A stretch of 64,000 nucleotides of DNA from Pseudomonas sp. N040 (GTDB lineage: Bacteria > Pseudomonadota > Gammaproteobacteria > Pseudomonadales > Pseudomonadaceae): positions 62,001 through 126,000 of the forward strand of contig NZ_JADOBE010000008.1 in the NCBI RefSeq assembly GCF_015637705.1. The letters run 5' to 3'. Made by a program: the position numbers and the translations under genes. Below are positions 44,785 to 54,816 of this stretch, in pieces. The notes beneath the pieces are model-generated. The model made no database searches, was not told the origin of the DNA, and saw only the letters and a list, made by a program, of their open reading frames with translations. The stretch's first letter is position 1. Each line of letters begins with the position of its first letter.

Positions 44785-45999
44785 TTGCGCGAAATAGTCC
44801 TGATCAATATCACCGGAGAAGATCGTCCGGGCCTGACTGCGGCCATTACCGGGGTACTGGCCCAGGGTGGCGTGAATATCCTCGATATTGGCCAGGCGGT
44901 GATTCACGACACGCTGTCCTTTGGCATCCTGGTGGAGATTCCGGACAACGAAACCGCGTCTTCGGTGCTCAAGGATGTGCTGTTCACCGCCTACAAGCTT
45001 GACCAGCAGGTGCGCTTCACCCCGGTGTCCGAGGAGGATTACCAGCAGTGGGTCGGCGGCCAGGGCAAGCCGCGCTACATAGTGACCCTGCTCACGCGCA
45101 AGGTCACCGCCGAGCAGTTGCAGCGGGTCAGCAGTATCACCGCGCGCTACGGCCTGAATATCGATCACATCGATCGGCTTTCCGGGCGCATGCCGCTGGA
45201 TACGCCGGAGGAGTGCGGCAAGGGCTGCATCGAGTTTTCCGTGCGTGGCGAGCCGGCGGATGCCGCCGCCTTGCGCGCCGAGTTTCTCAGCGTGGCGCAG
45301 GAGCTGAATGTCGACATCGCCTTCCAGCGCGACTCGCTGTTCCGCCGTAACCGGCGCCTGGCCGTATTCGACATGGACTCCACGCTGATCGAAGCCGAAG
45401 TCATCGACGAGCTGGCCAAGGCCGCCGGGGTTGGCGAGCAGGTGGCTGCCATCACCGAGCGGGCGATGCGCGGCGAACTCGATTTCCGCGCCAGTTTCAA
45501 GGAGCGCCTGGCACTGCTCAAGGGCCTGCCGGAATCCGTGCTGGAAGAAGTTGGCGCCGCGTTGCGGCTGACCGAGGGCGCGGAAACCCTGTTTGCCGAG
45601 CTCCAGCGGCTTGGCTACAAAACCGCGATCCTGTCTGGTGGCTTCGGTTATTTTGCCCGTCAGCTACAGGAAAAACTCGGCATTGATTACATCTATGCCA
45701 ATGAACTGCAGATTGTCGATGGCAAGCTTACCGGGGTAGCCGTCGAGCCGGTGGTGGACGCCCAGCGCAAGGCCGACCTGCTGCGCGAGCTGGCAAAGAA
45801 GGAGGGCCTGCGCCTGGAGCAGACGATAGCCGTCGGTGATGGGGCGAACGACCTGCCCATGCTCGGCCTGGCTGGTCTGGGGGTGGCTTTCCGGGCCAAG
45901 CCGCTGGTCAAGCAGTCCGCCAAGCAGGCAATTTCCACCCTGGGGCTGGACGGCATTCTGTATCTGCTGGGCTTTCGTGATCGCGAGGGACAGGACTGA
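44785..45999 (+). CDS. serB: Phosphoserine phosphatase
   Basis: 404-residue enzyme of the final step of serine biosynthesis, hydrolysing L-phosphoserine. Two ACT-like domains fill the N-terminal 180 residues (REIVLINITGEDRPGLTAAI marks the first); the HAD domain has nucleophile Asp196 and Asp198 in VFDMDSTLIEAEVIDELA, SGGFGYF with the motif II Ser, and GDGANDLPML. The TTG at 44785 has a GGAG eight bases upstream and matches the P. aeruginosa length (405). A terminator follows. Confidence 0.96.
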   Translation: MREIVLINITGEDRPGLTAAITGVLAQGGVNILDIGQAVIHDTLSFGILVEIPDNETASSVLKDVLFTAYKLDQQVRFTPVSEEDYQQWVGGQGKPRYIVTLLTRKVTAEQLQRVSSITARYGLNIDHIDRLSGRMPLDTPEECGKGCIEFSVRGEPADAAALRAEFLSVAQELNVDIAFQRDSLFRRNRRLAVFDMDSTLIEAEVIDELAKAAGVGEQVAAITERAMRGELDFRASFKERLALLKGLPESVLEEVGAALRLTEGAETLFAELQRLGYKTAILSGGFGYFARQLQEKLGIDYIYANELQIVDGKLTGVAVEPVVDAQRKADLLRELAKKEGLRLEQTIAVGDGANDLPMLGLAGLGVAFRAKPLVKQSAKQAISTLGLDGILYLLGFRDREGQD

Positions 46000-46012
46000 G
46001 CAGGGCAAAATG

Positions 46013-46040
46013 AAAAAGCCGTCGCTAGCGACGGCTTTTT
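46013..46040. terminator. Bidirectional terminator between serB and fimX
   Basis: A 28-nt perfect palindrome (14-bp arms) with A-run on the left and T-run on the right, in the 56-bp gap between convergent genes. Confidence 0.9.
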
Positions 46041-46055
46041 CATTGGTGCGGCGGA

Positions 46056-48110
46056 CTACTCGTTGCCCGAGGCGAACTCGTAGTTCATGTTCGTGCTGGG
46101 CCCCTGCAGGAAGTCCCCCTGAATATAGTTGACCCCGGTTTGCCAGAGCGTGGCCATGCTCGACGCGGTCTGGATGCCGGGCGCGATGGTGCGCTTGCCC
46201 TGGGTGTGCAGGCTGGCCAGCAAGCCCTTCAGTGACTCGAGGTTTTCCGGATTGCTCAGTTCCTGGGTGTAAGAGACGTCGACTTTTACATAGTCGACGC
46301 GCAAGTGCTGCAGCGTATTGAGCGGGTTGCCGACGCGACCGAACTGGTTGATCGACACCTTGCAGTGCATTTCTGCCAGGCCTGTGGTCAAGTCCTTGAC
46401 CTGTTTCAGATAGCCGATCGCGTCCGTCTCGCTGAACTGGATGACCAGTGCGTCAGGCGGCACCTGTACGGACTTGAGCGCTACCTGCAGCCACGGCAGC
46501 AGGGTCTGATCCTGCAGGCTGGCCGCGGACAGCTGGACGAACAGCCGGGTGTTATGGCCTTTGCTGCGATGCTCGGCGAGCCGTTTGAGCGAGTTGAGGA
46601 TCACCCAGCGATCAATCTTCTCGCTGAGCCCGCCCGAGTGCACTGCTTCGATCAGGTCCGCCGGCGCTACTTCCTTGCCCTGCGGGTCGAGCATGCGCAG
46701 CAGCACTTCATAGTGCTCGTCGCTATCGCCATGCAGGCTGACGATCGGTTGGAACAGCAGGCTGAACGCATTGTTGTCCATGGCGTGCTGGATCATCGCT
46801 GCCTTGTCGCCACGACTGGCGGCAGCCTTCAGTTCATCCGCCGGGTTGAACAGTTTGAGGGCATTGCCGTCCTTCAGTTCGTCGGCGCAGCGATGCGCGC
46901 GGTCGATGACTTCCTGCGAGTGGGTGGTCTGCTTATCCAGTGCGGCAACCCCGATCGACAGGGTGATCTGCACGGTGCGGCCGTTGACATCGAACAGGTG
47001 GGTTTCAACTTTTTTCAGCAGCGCCCGAAGCTGGGTCTCGGTTTTTTCCGGGGTCTGGTCTGGCAGCAGGGCAGTGAAGGCATCATCGGAAAAGCAGGCC
47101 AGCTGCACACTGTCCGGGAAGTGTTCGCGCAGCAGGTTGGCCAGCTCGGCGAGCAGCAGGTCCATACCGGCAATACCGATGCTGGCGAGCAGCGTGGATT
47201 GCCGGTCGATCCGCATGAACGCCAGGCTCGCTGCCTGGCCGGTCTGGACCGCGTTATCCAGGGCCTGATCCATGATCTCGATGAAATGGTGCCGGTTGAA
47301 CAGGCCGGTGATCGGATCCTCGATGGCTGCCGCGGTATCGCGCTCCTCGGCCTCGCGGCGGATGACCACCTGAATGCAGGGTTCGGCGTCATAGGTCGCC
47401 GGCGAGAAGCTCATGCGCCCGTTGAAGGTGTCACCGTTAGCGGTCATGCCCTGGAACAGTAGGTCGCTGGCACTGTCGTGCTCCTGGTAGCTCTTCATGA
47501 AATCGCGGAACACCAGCTGATGCTCGCTGGCCACCAGGTCGATCATGGGGATGCCTTCGAGTTCCTCGGCATCCTCATAGTTGAACAGGGCCAGATAGCT
47601 GCGGTTGGCATAGATATGCATGCCTTCGTGCACATAGGCGATGGCATCCATCGAGCTTTCGAGCAGCAGCTGGCAGCGCTTTTCCGCCTCGCGCAGGGCC
47701 ATTTCTGCGGCGCGCCGGGCACGGCGATGCTCAAGCCCCGCCAGTTCATGATTGGCCAGCAGTACCAGCAGTTCGTCTTCGTCCTGGGGAACGGCGGCGC
47801 TGGCACCGAGCGCCATGGCTTCGGTGATGGCGTCGAAGTCATGGCCACTGACCAACTGGATGAACGGGATATCCAGGGCCTGACGGCGCAGGGTTGCCAG
47901 CGCCTCGCCAGGCTCCAGATTGGCGCTCGCCGGCGCGGCAATCAGCAGATCCCAGCTTTGCTGCAGAACCTCGAGCAGATCGTCGGCAGACGTCAGGCGA
48001 TGGACGCGGGTGGAGCGTCCCGAGTTGCGGAACAGGCTGACGAGGCGTTCAGCTTCATTTTGCGAATCTTCGAGGATCAGCAAGCGGATGGTCTTTTTTT
48101 CGATGGGCAT
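46056..48110 (-). CDS. fimX: FimX, c-di-GMP-binding REC-PAS-GGDEF-EAL regulator of type IV pili
   Basis: 684 residues, close to P. aeruginosa FimX (691) and in the same position next to serB. A receiver-like domain (about 8-125), PAS domain (about 145-255), degenerate GGDEF domain (about 265-415; SDDAF where the active motif should be) and EAL domain (about 430-680; EVLLR instead of EALLR) occur in order. The substitutions imply no cyclase or phosphodiesterase activity; FimX binds c-di-GMP through the EAL domain and promotes pilus assembly and twitching. The gene ends at a shared terminator. Confidence 0.93.
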   Translation of the reverse strand: MPIEKKTIRLLILEDSQNEAERLVSLFRNSGRSTRVHRLTSADDLLEVLQQSWDLLIAAPASANLEPGEALATLRRQALDIPFIQLVSGHDFDAITEAMALGASAAVPQDEDELLVLLANHELAGLEHRRARRAAEMALREAEKRCQLLLESSMDAIAYVHEGMHIYANRSYLALFNYEDAEELEGIPMIDLVASEHQLVFRDFMKSYQEHDSASDLLFQGMTANGDTFNGRMSFSPATYDAEPCIQVVIRREAEERDTAAAIEDPITGLFNRHHFIEIMDQALDNAVQTGQAASLAFMRIDRQSTLLASIGIAGMDLLLAELANLLREHFPDSVQLACFSDDAFTALLPDQTPEKTETQLRALLKKVETHLFDVNGRTVQITLSIGVAALDKQTTHSQEVIDRAHRCADELKDGNALKLFNPADELKAAASRGDKAAMIQHAMDNNAFSLLFQPIVSLHGDSDEHYEVLLRMLDPQGKEVAPADLIEAVHSGGLSEKIDRWVILNSLKRLAEHRSKGHNTRLFVQLSAASLQDQTLLPWLQVALKSVQVPPDALVIQFSETDAIGYLKQVKDLTTGLAEMHCKVSINQFGRVGNPLNTLQHLRVDYVKVDVSYTQELSNPENLESLKGLLASLHTQGKRTIAPGIQTASSMATLWQTGVNYIQGDFLQGPSTNMNYEFASGNE

Positions 48111-48174
48111 CTGGAATAGTCAGAACGCGCTGAATACGCGAGAAGTGGCGGCAAAAAAGGGGGTGTCGGGCAAT

Positions 48175-49983
48175 CTACAGCGACTTCCACAGGGAGTCAA
48201 AATCTTCCTCCCCCGGGCGGCCTTTGCGGGCGCCTTGTGCCGGGTCGGCAAGCGGGTCGCGCAGGGCGTCCTCACGGTATTCGAACTGGCTGAAGCTCCC
48301 GGTGGTTGCCTGGCGATTGCCCAGCAGGGCGCGTTTTTCCATGCCGTCAAGGTTTATCAGGACCTTGCTGCCTTCGCGGAAGGGGATGCGCGGGGTGATC
48401 AGCGAGGCTGCTCGCCCGAGGGCTGCGCTCTCGGGGATCAGCAGTGCGCGGAGGAACTGGCTGTTCTGCTCGCCTTTGCGGATCAGTTGCAGGCCGCAGG
48501 GCTGGGTATTGGGTGCCATCAGTTCAACACCCATCTGGGTGCCGCCCGTGCGGACCTGGCGTATCCAGCGCACCACGGCGAGGCTCCAGTTTTTCCGGCT
48601 GGGGTCCTGGATGCCGAGCAGTTCACCAGCCTGAAGCTGGCCGGGAACCGCGTGTGACCAGCTCAGGCAGTAGCCTTCCGGGCTCTGGCTGACCAGCGAC
48701 AGGCTATAAAGCGGATACTTCTCGCTTTCACTGGTGCCGGCAAAGCTGCCTTGCTGGCCAGCCGGCGCCTTGTACTGGATTTCTTCCATTGCTTCGCCGC
48801 GCATTGAAGTGGAAATGGCCTGGGCATCAAAGGAGCGGGCCCAGACATCGGTGCCGTCATCGCTTTTTTTCCTGCGGCCGAAAGCGGCGCTGGCCGGACT
48901 TTTCAGAACATCGCCAAAGGCCTGTTCGCCAGACATGAAGTAATGCACGGAGGTCATGCCGATGCACAGGCTGACCTTGCCCTGGGCCGGGAAGCGCTGG
49001 GAGGTTCTCTCGGTGCTGTCACCCCAGGCGGTGCGCAGATGCTCCAGCTGCTCCGCGGGCAGGCGTTTGGCGCCCGGCAGGCATGCCTGCGCGGGGCTGT
49101 CCTCGGCAGCCTCCTGGTACCTGCTGATGGCGTCCACCAGGGGGGCCGGGTCGATGCCCAGCAGGGCCTGTTTTTCAGTGTCACTGAAGCGCGACTTCGG
49201 TCGCGGCGGCGCATCCCGGGTGGTGGGCACCCAGAATAATGCGCCGGGTTTGTCTGCTGCCACCAGGCGTGCCAGTGGCGCCCAGGCTGGAATCACCTCG
49301 GCCAGATTGGCAATGGCGTTCTGGCGCATCTGGCTGGTGCGGGCACAGCCCACCAGCAAGGCGCTCAGATAGGCGTTCTCGACAGTCTGCAGCGTGCCGG
49401 GCGGACTCAGCGGATCGCTGACCTGCAGCTGCTGCAGGTTCAGGCTGCTGGCGGTCTGATACAGCAGGTGTATCTCCAGCCACACGCTGTCTGCGACAGC
49501 ACAGTAAAGCTGGCAGGCGCGCACCAGTGGTCCGAACAGGCTGTGCAGGCTGCGCTGCAGGGCAGTAGCCAGTTGCTGGGCGTGTTCCTTGCGAAAGCTG
49601 CTGGCATCCTGCACGACAATCAGTTTGTAGCCGTTGGCCAGATGGCTCTGCAGCGCCTGGCAGAGGTTGGCGACCTTGCGCGGGCGCTCATCGAGAACCA
49701 CCGACTGGTTGAGGAAATGCCGTTCCAGCTGCTTGCAGACAAACAGGACTTCCGGGCGTAGCAGCTCCATCAGGCGCATGCGGCTGCTGCTGGAAGTCTC
49801 CAGCTGGTTGAGTTCGACCAGGCATTGATAGAGCAGGCGGGCGCTCTCGCCGAGGTTGGCCTTGGGCAGATTGCCAAGCCATTCGGCGAGTCCCTTGGGA
49901 CTGGCTTCGCACAAGGACAGGGCGCGCTGATCCGGTGTCGGAATGCGCAATTGCTGATGTGGACGCAGTTTGTCCGTGTGCAT
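48175..49983 (-). CDS. Conserved protein linked to fimX, PilZ-like C-terminus (PA4958-type)
   Basis: 602-residue cytosolic-looking protein, no signal or membrane helix. The N-terminal about 400 residues are helical with no known catalytic motif. The C-terminal about 110 residues (around 440-545) read as a beta-barrel with GELLGIQDP, VRWIRQVRTGGTQMGVELM and a polar tail, resembling a PilZ domain that lacks the standard RxxxR. It occupies the place of PA4958, upstream of fimX in P. aeruginosa, 64 nt before it here on the same strand. AGGAG precedes the ATG. A role in c-di-GMP or pilus control is inference from context. Confidence 0.75.
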   Translation of the reverse strand: MHTDKLRPHQQLRIPTPDQRALSLCEASPKGLAEWLGNLPKANLGESARLLYQCLVELNQLETSSSSRMRLMELLRPEVLFVCKQLERHFLNQSVVLDERPRKVANLCQALQSHLANGYKLIVVQDASSFRKEHAQQLATALQRSLHSLFGPLVRACQLYCAVADSVWLEIHLLYQTASSLNLQQLQVSDPLSPPGTLQTVENAYLSALLVGCARTSQMRQNAIANLAEVIPAWAPLARLVAADKPGALFWVPTTRDAPPRPKSRFSDTEKQALLGIDPAPLVDAISRYQEAAEDSPAQACLPGAKRLPAEQLEHLRTAWGDSTERTSQRFPAQGKVSLCIGMTSVHYFMSGEQAFGDVLKSPASAAFGRRKKSDDGTDVWARSFDAQAISTSMRGEAMEEIQYKAPAGQQGSFAGTSESEKYPLYSLSLVSQSPEGYCLSWSHAVPGQLQAGELLGIQDPSRKNWSLAVVRWIRQVRTGGTQMGVELMAPNTQPCGLQLIRKGEQNSQFLRALLIPESAALGRAASLITPRIPFREGSKVLINLDGMEKRALLGNRQATTGSFSQFEYREDALRDPLADPAQGARKGRPGEEDFDSLWKSL

Positions 49984-50091
49984 CGCTGGCTCCTGTTGAG
50001 CGCTTTGGCGGAAGACCTGGCGGCCTTCAAGGCCGATTGTAGCTGTCAGTCCTTTGGCGGTGGTGGTGATTTTGTTGCGGATTAAGCCCTG

Positions 50092-50940
50092 TCAGCCAAT
50101 TTTCTGGCCCATGCGTACCGCGCTGCCGGCCTCGAGTCCTGCTGCCCATTGCACCTGTTCCGGGCCGAACAGCACGATGGCCGTCGAGCCCAGCTTGAAG
50201 CGGCCCAGTTCCGCACCCTTTTCCAGCACCACCGGTGCACGTGCGGCGGCATCGTAGCGCACGCTTTTCAGCTCACGCCGCGGCGGTGTCACCAGTCCGG
50301 CCCAGACGGTTTCGATGCTGGCCACGATCATCGCGCCCACCAGCACCACGGCCATGGGGCCGCGTTCGGTATCGAACAGGCAGGCAACCCGCTCGTTGCG
50401 GGCAAACAGCCCGGGTACATTCTCGGCGGTGGTCTGGTTGACCGAGAACAGCCGGCCGGGGATGTAGACCATCTCGCGCAGGGTGCCGGCCAGCGGCATG
50501 TGCACGCGGTGATAGTCCTTGGGCGACAGGTACACCGTGGCGAACTGGCCGCCCATGAAGGGCGCGGCGCGCTCGGCATCGCCGCCAAGCAGTGCGGTCA
50601 GGCTGAAGTCATGGCCTTTGGCCTGCAGCAGGCGGCCGTGTTCGATCGGACCTAGCTGGCTGATGGCGCCGTCGGCCGGACAGAGCACGGCATCGGCTTC
50701 TTCCGCCAGGGGCCGGGCGCCATCCTTGAGCGCGCGGGTGAAAAAGGCATTGAAGTGCTCGTACTCGGTGAGTTCCTCGACCAGGGCTTCGCGCATGTCG
50801 ACCTGATAACGCCGGGCAAACCAGCCGGTGAAGGCATTCTTGAACCAGGGCAGGCGGCATTCGGCTATGCAGCCGGCCAGGCGCGAGAGCAGGTGATGGG
50901 GCAGCAGGTACTGGCTGAGGATGAACAGGCGGTCTTTCAT
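50092..50940 (-). CDS. psd: Phosphatidylserine decarboxylase proenzyme
   Basis: 282-residue pyruvoyl enzyme making phosphatidylethanolamine from phosphatidylserine at the inner membrane. The autocleavage site LGST near residue 247 ([10 protein letters not shown]), the [10 protein letters not shown] segment, and the [13 protein letters not shown] histidine motif are present. The ATG at 50940 has AGGAT upstream. It lies in the conserved order with rhdA and the fimX-linked gene. Confidence 0.96.
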   Translation of the reverse strand: MKDRLFILSQYLLPHHLLSRLAGCIAECRLPWFKNAFTGWFARRYQVDMREALVEELTEYEHFNAFFTRALKDGARPLAEEADAVLCPADGAISQLGPIEHGRLLQAKGHDFSLTALLGGDAERAAPFMGGQFATVYLSPKDYHRVHMPLAGTLREMVYIPGRLFSVNQTTAENVPGLFARNERVACLFDTERGPMAVVLVGAMIVASIETVWAGLVTPPRRELKSVRYDAAARAPVVLEKGAELGRFKLGSTAIVLFGPEQVQWAAGLEAGSAVRMGQKIG

Positions 50941-51077
50941 GGGGGATCCTTGCAAACGCTAAGGCAAACATTCATCTGCCGGCATGCATGGCGCTGCCGG
51001 CAGGGGCTGGGGCGCAGTTTAGCGTGACCGGCAGTGCTGCGCTGCAATCGATGCTCGGCCGGGCAACCGCTGGCCGG

Positions 51078-51893
51078 TCAGGACTCGATCGGGGTATCCG
51101 GCTGATTGCCCCATTCTGCCCAGGAGCCGGCATAGGCGCGGATTCGCGGGTAGTTCAAGGCCCGGGCCAGCATATAAGTGAAGCCGGAGCGACGATGGGT
51201 ATGGCAGTGGGTGATCACTTCCTTGTCCGGTGTGATGCCCTGGCTGGCCAGTAGCTGGGCAATGTCCAGGCGGACCCGCTGGTTGCGTTGCGGGTCGATC
51301 CCGCTGTTCCATTCAAGATTGATGGCGCCGGGGATGTGGCCGCCGCGCGCCGCGCGCAGGTTTTCGCCACGGTATTCTGCCGGGCTGCGGGCATCCCAGA
51401 CCACCAGGTCGGCTGCGCCCAGGTGCTCCTGCAGGTATTCGCGCGAGGCGGTCGGGCCGTCCCGCAGGGTCAGCTGGGGTCTGCTGCTGGTGGTTTCCGG
51501 TACTGCGCTGCTCAGCGGGCGATCGGTTTCCATCCAGGCGGCAAGGCTGCCATTGAGGAAATGCCAGTGTGGATGGCCGATGACGTCCAGCAGCCAGAGA
51601 AAGCGGCCGGCTGCGGTGCCGCCGTCATCGTCGTAGGCAACATAGACGGCGTCTGGCCGGTGGCCGAGCTCGCCGAACAACTGTTCCAGTTCGTTTTTAT
51701 CGGGAAGCAGTCCGGGGCTCGGCGAATTGCTCCGGTGGGTGCGCATGACATCCAGGTGGCGGGCGCCGGGGATATGTCTTTCGCTATAGCGGGCGAGACT
51801 GCCAAGGTCGACCAGGATCAGCTCGGGGGCTTCCAGGCGCGCTGCCAGGTCCTCCGGCTCAATGATTCGGGGCAGATTGGAAAAGTCGGACAT
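51078..51893 (-). CDS. rhdA: Thiosulfate sulfurtransferase, rhodanese
   Basis: 271-residue tandem rhodanese. An N-terminal inactive domain (about 10-125) and a C-terminal catalytic domain with the active-site loop CHTHRRS (about 230-236; Azotobacter RhdA uses CQTHHRS) are present. It transfers sulfane sulfur to cyanide or other thiols. GAGGAT precedes the ATG. It is adjacent to rsgA here, where P. aeruginosa has motA and motB in between. Confidence 0.92.
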   Translation of the reverse strand: MSDFSNLPRIIEPEDLAARLEAPELILVDLGSLARYSERHIPGARHLDVMRTHRSNSPSPGLLPDKNELEQLFGELGHRPDAVYVAYDDDGGTAAGRFLWLLDVIGHPHWHFLNGSLAAWMETDRPLSSAVPETTSSRPQLTLRDGPTASREYLQEHLGAADLVVWDARSPAEYRGENLRAARGGHIPGAINLEWNSGIDPQRNQRVRLDIAQLLASQGITPDKEVITHCHTHRRSGFTYMLARALNYPRIRAYAGSWAEWGNQPDTPIES

Positions 51894-51957
51894 GCTGTCG
51901 ATCCTCGAGAGGTTGGGGGCGATTGTAGCTGAAAGCCTTGCCCCGGGCGGTGGCTGC

Positions 51958-52989
51958 TCAGTAGTCCGGTTGCGGCAGGCTGGCGAGAATGTGCCGGTAA
52001 CTGGCCATGCGCTGTGGCTGGATCAGGCCTTCCTCGAGGGCCTTGAGCAGCGCGCAGCCGGGCTCCTGATCGTGCTTGCAGTCGCGGAAGCGGCAGGTGC
52101 CGAGCAGGTCGCGGAACTCGATGAAGCCCGCTTCGACGTCGTCGCGGCTGACATGGCCGAGGCCGAACTCGCGGATGCCGGGGGAGTCGATCAGCTCGCC
52201 GCCGCCGGGGAAGTGGAACAGCCGCGCGGTGGTGGTGGTGTGCGTGCCCTTGCCGGTGACTTCCGACAGCGGGCCGACGCGGGTGTCGATGCCCGGCAGC
52301 AGGCTGTTGACCAGCGACGACTTGCCGACCCCGGACTGGCCGACAAACACGCTGATATGCCCGTCCAGCTGCTGGCGGAGGGTTTCCATTCCGGCACCCT
52401 GATGGGCGGAAACCTCCAGCAGCGGGTAATCCAGCTGGCGATAGGTGTCGAGCAGGCGATCCAGCGTCGCAGCGTTCTCCTCATCCACCAGGTCGGCCTT
52501 GTTCAGCAGCAGCAGGGGGCGGATGCCGGCGTGTTCGGCCGCTACCAGGTAACGGTCGATCAGGTTGGCGTGCGGGTGGGGCAGCGGGGCGAACACGATC
52601 ACGATCAGGTCGACGTTGGCTGCCACCGGCTTGAGCTGGTTGCGCGTGTCGGGCCGGCACAGTTCGGAGTGGCGCGGCAGTTGCGCGACGATCACCCCGG
52701 TGCCCTGGTTGCCGGCCCGCCAGACCACCCGGTCGCCGGTCACCAGCTGTGGCAGGTTGGCGCGCAGGTGGCAGCGCATGACCTGGCCGCTGCTGTCGCC
52801 TTCGAGCGCCTCGACCTCGACCTGCACGCCAAAGTGGGCAATCACCAGGCCGGTCTGTTCCGGGCCCAGGTCGCCACCTTCCAGCTCCTCCAGCGCTTTC
52901 GATTCGCGCTTGGCGGCCCTGGCGGCCCTCTCGCCCTGGACTTTGTCGATACGCCAGCTCTGGCGGCGGGTGAGTTGGCGCTTGCTCAT
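51958..52989 (-). CDS. rsgA: Ribosome small-subunit-dependent GTPase A
   Basis: 343-residue circularly permuted GTPase that assists late maturation of the 30S subunit. G4 NKADL precedes the P-loop [11 protein letters not shown], as in RsgA/YjeQ; the N-terminal OB fold (about 40-110) and a C-terminal zinc motif [14 protein letters not shown] (about 298-311) are intact. Start at 52989; ribosome site weak. Divergent from orn. Confidence 0.96.
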   Translation of the reverse strand: MSKRQLTRRQSWRIDKVQGERAARAAKRESKALEELEGGDLGPEQTGLVIAHFGVQVEVEALEGDSSGQVMRCHLRANLPQLVTGDRVVWRAGNQGTGVIVAQLPRHSELCRPDTRNQLKPVAANVDLIVIVFAPLPHPHANLIDRYLVAAEHAGIRPLLLLNKADLVDEENAATLDRLLDTYRQLDYPLLEVSAHQGAGMETLRQQLDGHISVFVGQSGVGKSSLVNSLLPGIDTRVGPLSEVTGKGTHTTTTARLFHFPGGGELIDSPGIREFGLGHVSRDDVEAGFIEFRDLLGTCRFRDCKHDQEPGCALLKALEEGLIQPQRMASYRHILASLPQPDY

Positions 52990-53129
52990 GGAAGGGTCCG
53001 GAATGGGGAATCGGCGCCGAGTTTAGCACGCGGGTTGGTCTGGCCTGCTGCGGCGCACGCGGCAACCTGAATCCGCAGGGTCGGCGCCGAATTGATTACA
53101 CTGGATCACTGAATAAAGGAGCGCCGAGC

Positions 53130-53672
53130 ATGCAGAACCCCCTGAACCTGATCTGGATCGACCTGGAAATGACCGGTCTGGAGCCCGCGACCGATGTCAT
53201 CATCGAGATGGCCAGCATCGTCACCGACAGCGACCTGAACGTGCTGGCCGAAGGGCCGGTGATCGCCATCCACCAGAGCGATGCCACGCTGGCCGGGATG
53301 GACGAGTGGAACACCCGCACCCATGGCGACAGCGGGCTGACCCGCCGCGTGCGCGAAAGCCGCATCGACACGGCCATGGCCGAAGCCCAGACCCTGGCGT
53401 TCCTCGAGCAGTGGGTGCCCAGGGGCAAGTCACCGATCTGCGGCAACAGTATCGGCCAGGACCGGCGCTTCCTGTGTCGCTACATGCCGCAACTGGAAGC
53501 GTTCTTCCATTACCGTTCGCTGGATGTATCGACCCTGAAAATTCTCGCCGAGCGCTGGGCGCCGCAGGTCAAGGAAAGCTTCGTCAAGCGCGGCACCCAT
53601 CAGGCGCTGGACGATATCCGCGAGTCGATCGCCGAGCTGCAGCACTACCGCCAGCACTTCCTCAAGGTCTAA
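53130..53672 (+). CDS. orn: Oligoribonuclease
   Basis: 180-residue DEDDh 3'-5' exonuclease degrading 2- to 5-mer RNAs, including pGpG from c-di-GMP turnover. Asp11 and Glu13 are in WIDLEMTGL, a later Asp in SIGQDRRFL, and His/Asp in [14 protein letters not shown] precedes the ATG. Its last four bases overlap the convergent queG stop. Confidence 0.97.
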   Translation: MQNPLNLIWIDLEMTGLEPATDVIIEMASIVTDSDLNVLAEGPVIAIHQSDATLAGMDEWNTRTHGDSGLTRRVRESRIDTAMAEAQTLAFLEQWVPRGKSPICGNSIGQDRRFLCRYMPQLEAFFHYRSLDVSTLKILAERWAPQVKESFVKRGTHQALDDIRESIAELQHYRQHFLKV

Positions 53673-54754
53673 GAAGTAGCTCGGCCATGCCGCTGCAGGG
53701 CCCAGGCCACATGCTCGCGAACCATTGGGGAGGGGTCGTCGCGGCGCAGCTCCAGGGCCTCGATCACGGCGATGGTGCCGGGTGCGTTGCCCAACCCGAC
53801 GGCCAGGTTGCGCAGCCAGCCCTGGTAGCCGGTGCGGCGGATCGGTGAGCCTTCGGTGCGGCTGAGAAACTCCGCTTCGGTCCAGCGAAACAGCGTCGCC
53901 AGCTCGCTGTTGTCCAGGGCGTGGCGGGGCAGGAAGTCGGTCTGCCGGGTTGGCTTGGCGAAGCGGTTCCACGGGCAGACCAGCTGGCAGTCGTCGCAGC
54001 CGAACACGCGATTGCCGATCAGCGGGCGCAGTTCCAGCGGAATGGCACCCTTGAGCTCGATGGTCAGGTAGGAAATGCAGCGCCGCGCATCCAGCACATA
54101 GGGCCCGACGAACGCTCCGGTGGGGCAGATATCCAGGCAGGCGCGGCAACTGCCGCAATGCTCGCCGGCATGCGGCGCATCCACCGGCAGGGGCACGTCG
54201 ACAAACAGTTCGCCGAGGAAGAACCAGCTGCCGGCCTGACGGTTGAGCAGCAGGGTGTTCTTGCCGATCCAGCCCAGCCCGGCCTGCTCGGCCACGGCCT
54301 TTTCCAGTACCGGAGCACTGTCGACAAAGGCGCGATAGCCGAACGGGCCGATCCGTTGCTGGATCCGCTCGGCCAGTTGCTGCAGGCGCTTGCGGATCAG
54401 CTTGTGATAGTCGCGCCCCAGGGCGTAGCGTGACAGGTAGGCCTTCCCGGGTTGCGCCAGTACCTGCGCCATGCGGGTGTCCCCCGGCAGGTAGTCCATG
54501 CGCAGGGAAATCACCCGCAGCGTGCCGGGGACCAGTCGTGCGGGGTGGCTGCGCCTGGGGCCATGGGCGGCCATGTAGTCCATCTCGCCCTGGTAGCCGG
54601 CCGCCAGCCAGTTATCCAGGTGGGCGGCGTGTTCGCCCAGGTCGACATTACTGATGCCGGCCTGCTGGAAACCCAGCTCGCCGGCCCAGTCACGGATATC
54701 CCGGGCCAGGTCGGCCAGGGCGGGGGCGTCGAGAGCGGCGTGCGGTGCGGGCAT
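53669..54754 (-). CDS. queG: Epoxyqueuosine reductase
   Basis: 361-residue cobalamin-dependent enzyme performing the last step of queuosine synthesis on tRNA. Two 4Fe-4S motifs, [15 protein letters not shown] and [14 protein letters not shown], sit in the centre; a C-terminal HEAT-like segment (about 300-361) follows. The start at 54754 aligns with homologues; it overlaps the region before nnr. Convergent overlap of four bases with orn. No tRNA genes lie between the two here (E. coli has Gly tRNA genes there). Confidence 0.95.
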   Translation of the reverse strand: MPAPHAALDAPALADLARDIRDWAGELGFQQAGISNVDLGEHAAHLDNWLAAGYQGEMDYMAAHGPRRSHPARLVPGTLRVISLRMDYLPGDTRMAQVLAQPGKAYLSRYALGRDYHKLIRKRLQQLAERIQQRIGPFGYRAFVDSAPVLEKAVAEQAGLGWIGKNTLLLNRQAGSWFFLGELFVDVPLPVDAPHAGEHCGSCRACLDICPTGAFVGPYVLDARRCISYLTIELKGAIPLELRPLIGNRVFGCDDCQLVCPWNRFAKPTRQTDFLPRHALDNSELATLFRWTEAEFLSRTEGSPIRRTGYQGWLRNLAVGLGNAPGTIAVIEALELRRDDPSPMVREHVAWALQRHGRATS

Positions 54755-54783
54755 TGCAGTACGGAAACCGGAACGGGGATGGG

Positions 54784-54789
54784 TATAAT
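54784..54789 (+). promoter_or_regulatory. Candidate -10 box of the nnr operon
   Basis: A perfect TATAAT 27 nt before the nnr start; the predicted leader is about 20 nt. No convincing -35 hexamer was found at 16-18 nt spacing. Confidence 0.4.
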
Positions 54790-54816
54790 TCTGCCAGACA
54801 TCGGAGCTTTCCACGC

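Noticed and set aside
53600..53750. Search for tRNA-Gly genes between orn and queG, as in E. coli
   Set aside because: The two genes overlap by four bases; there is no space for a tRNA.
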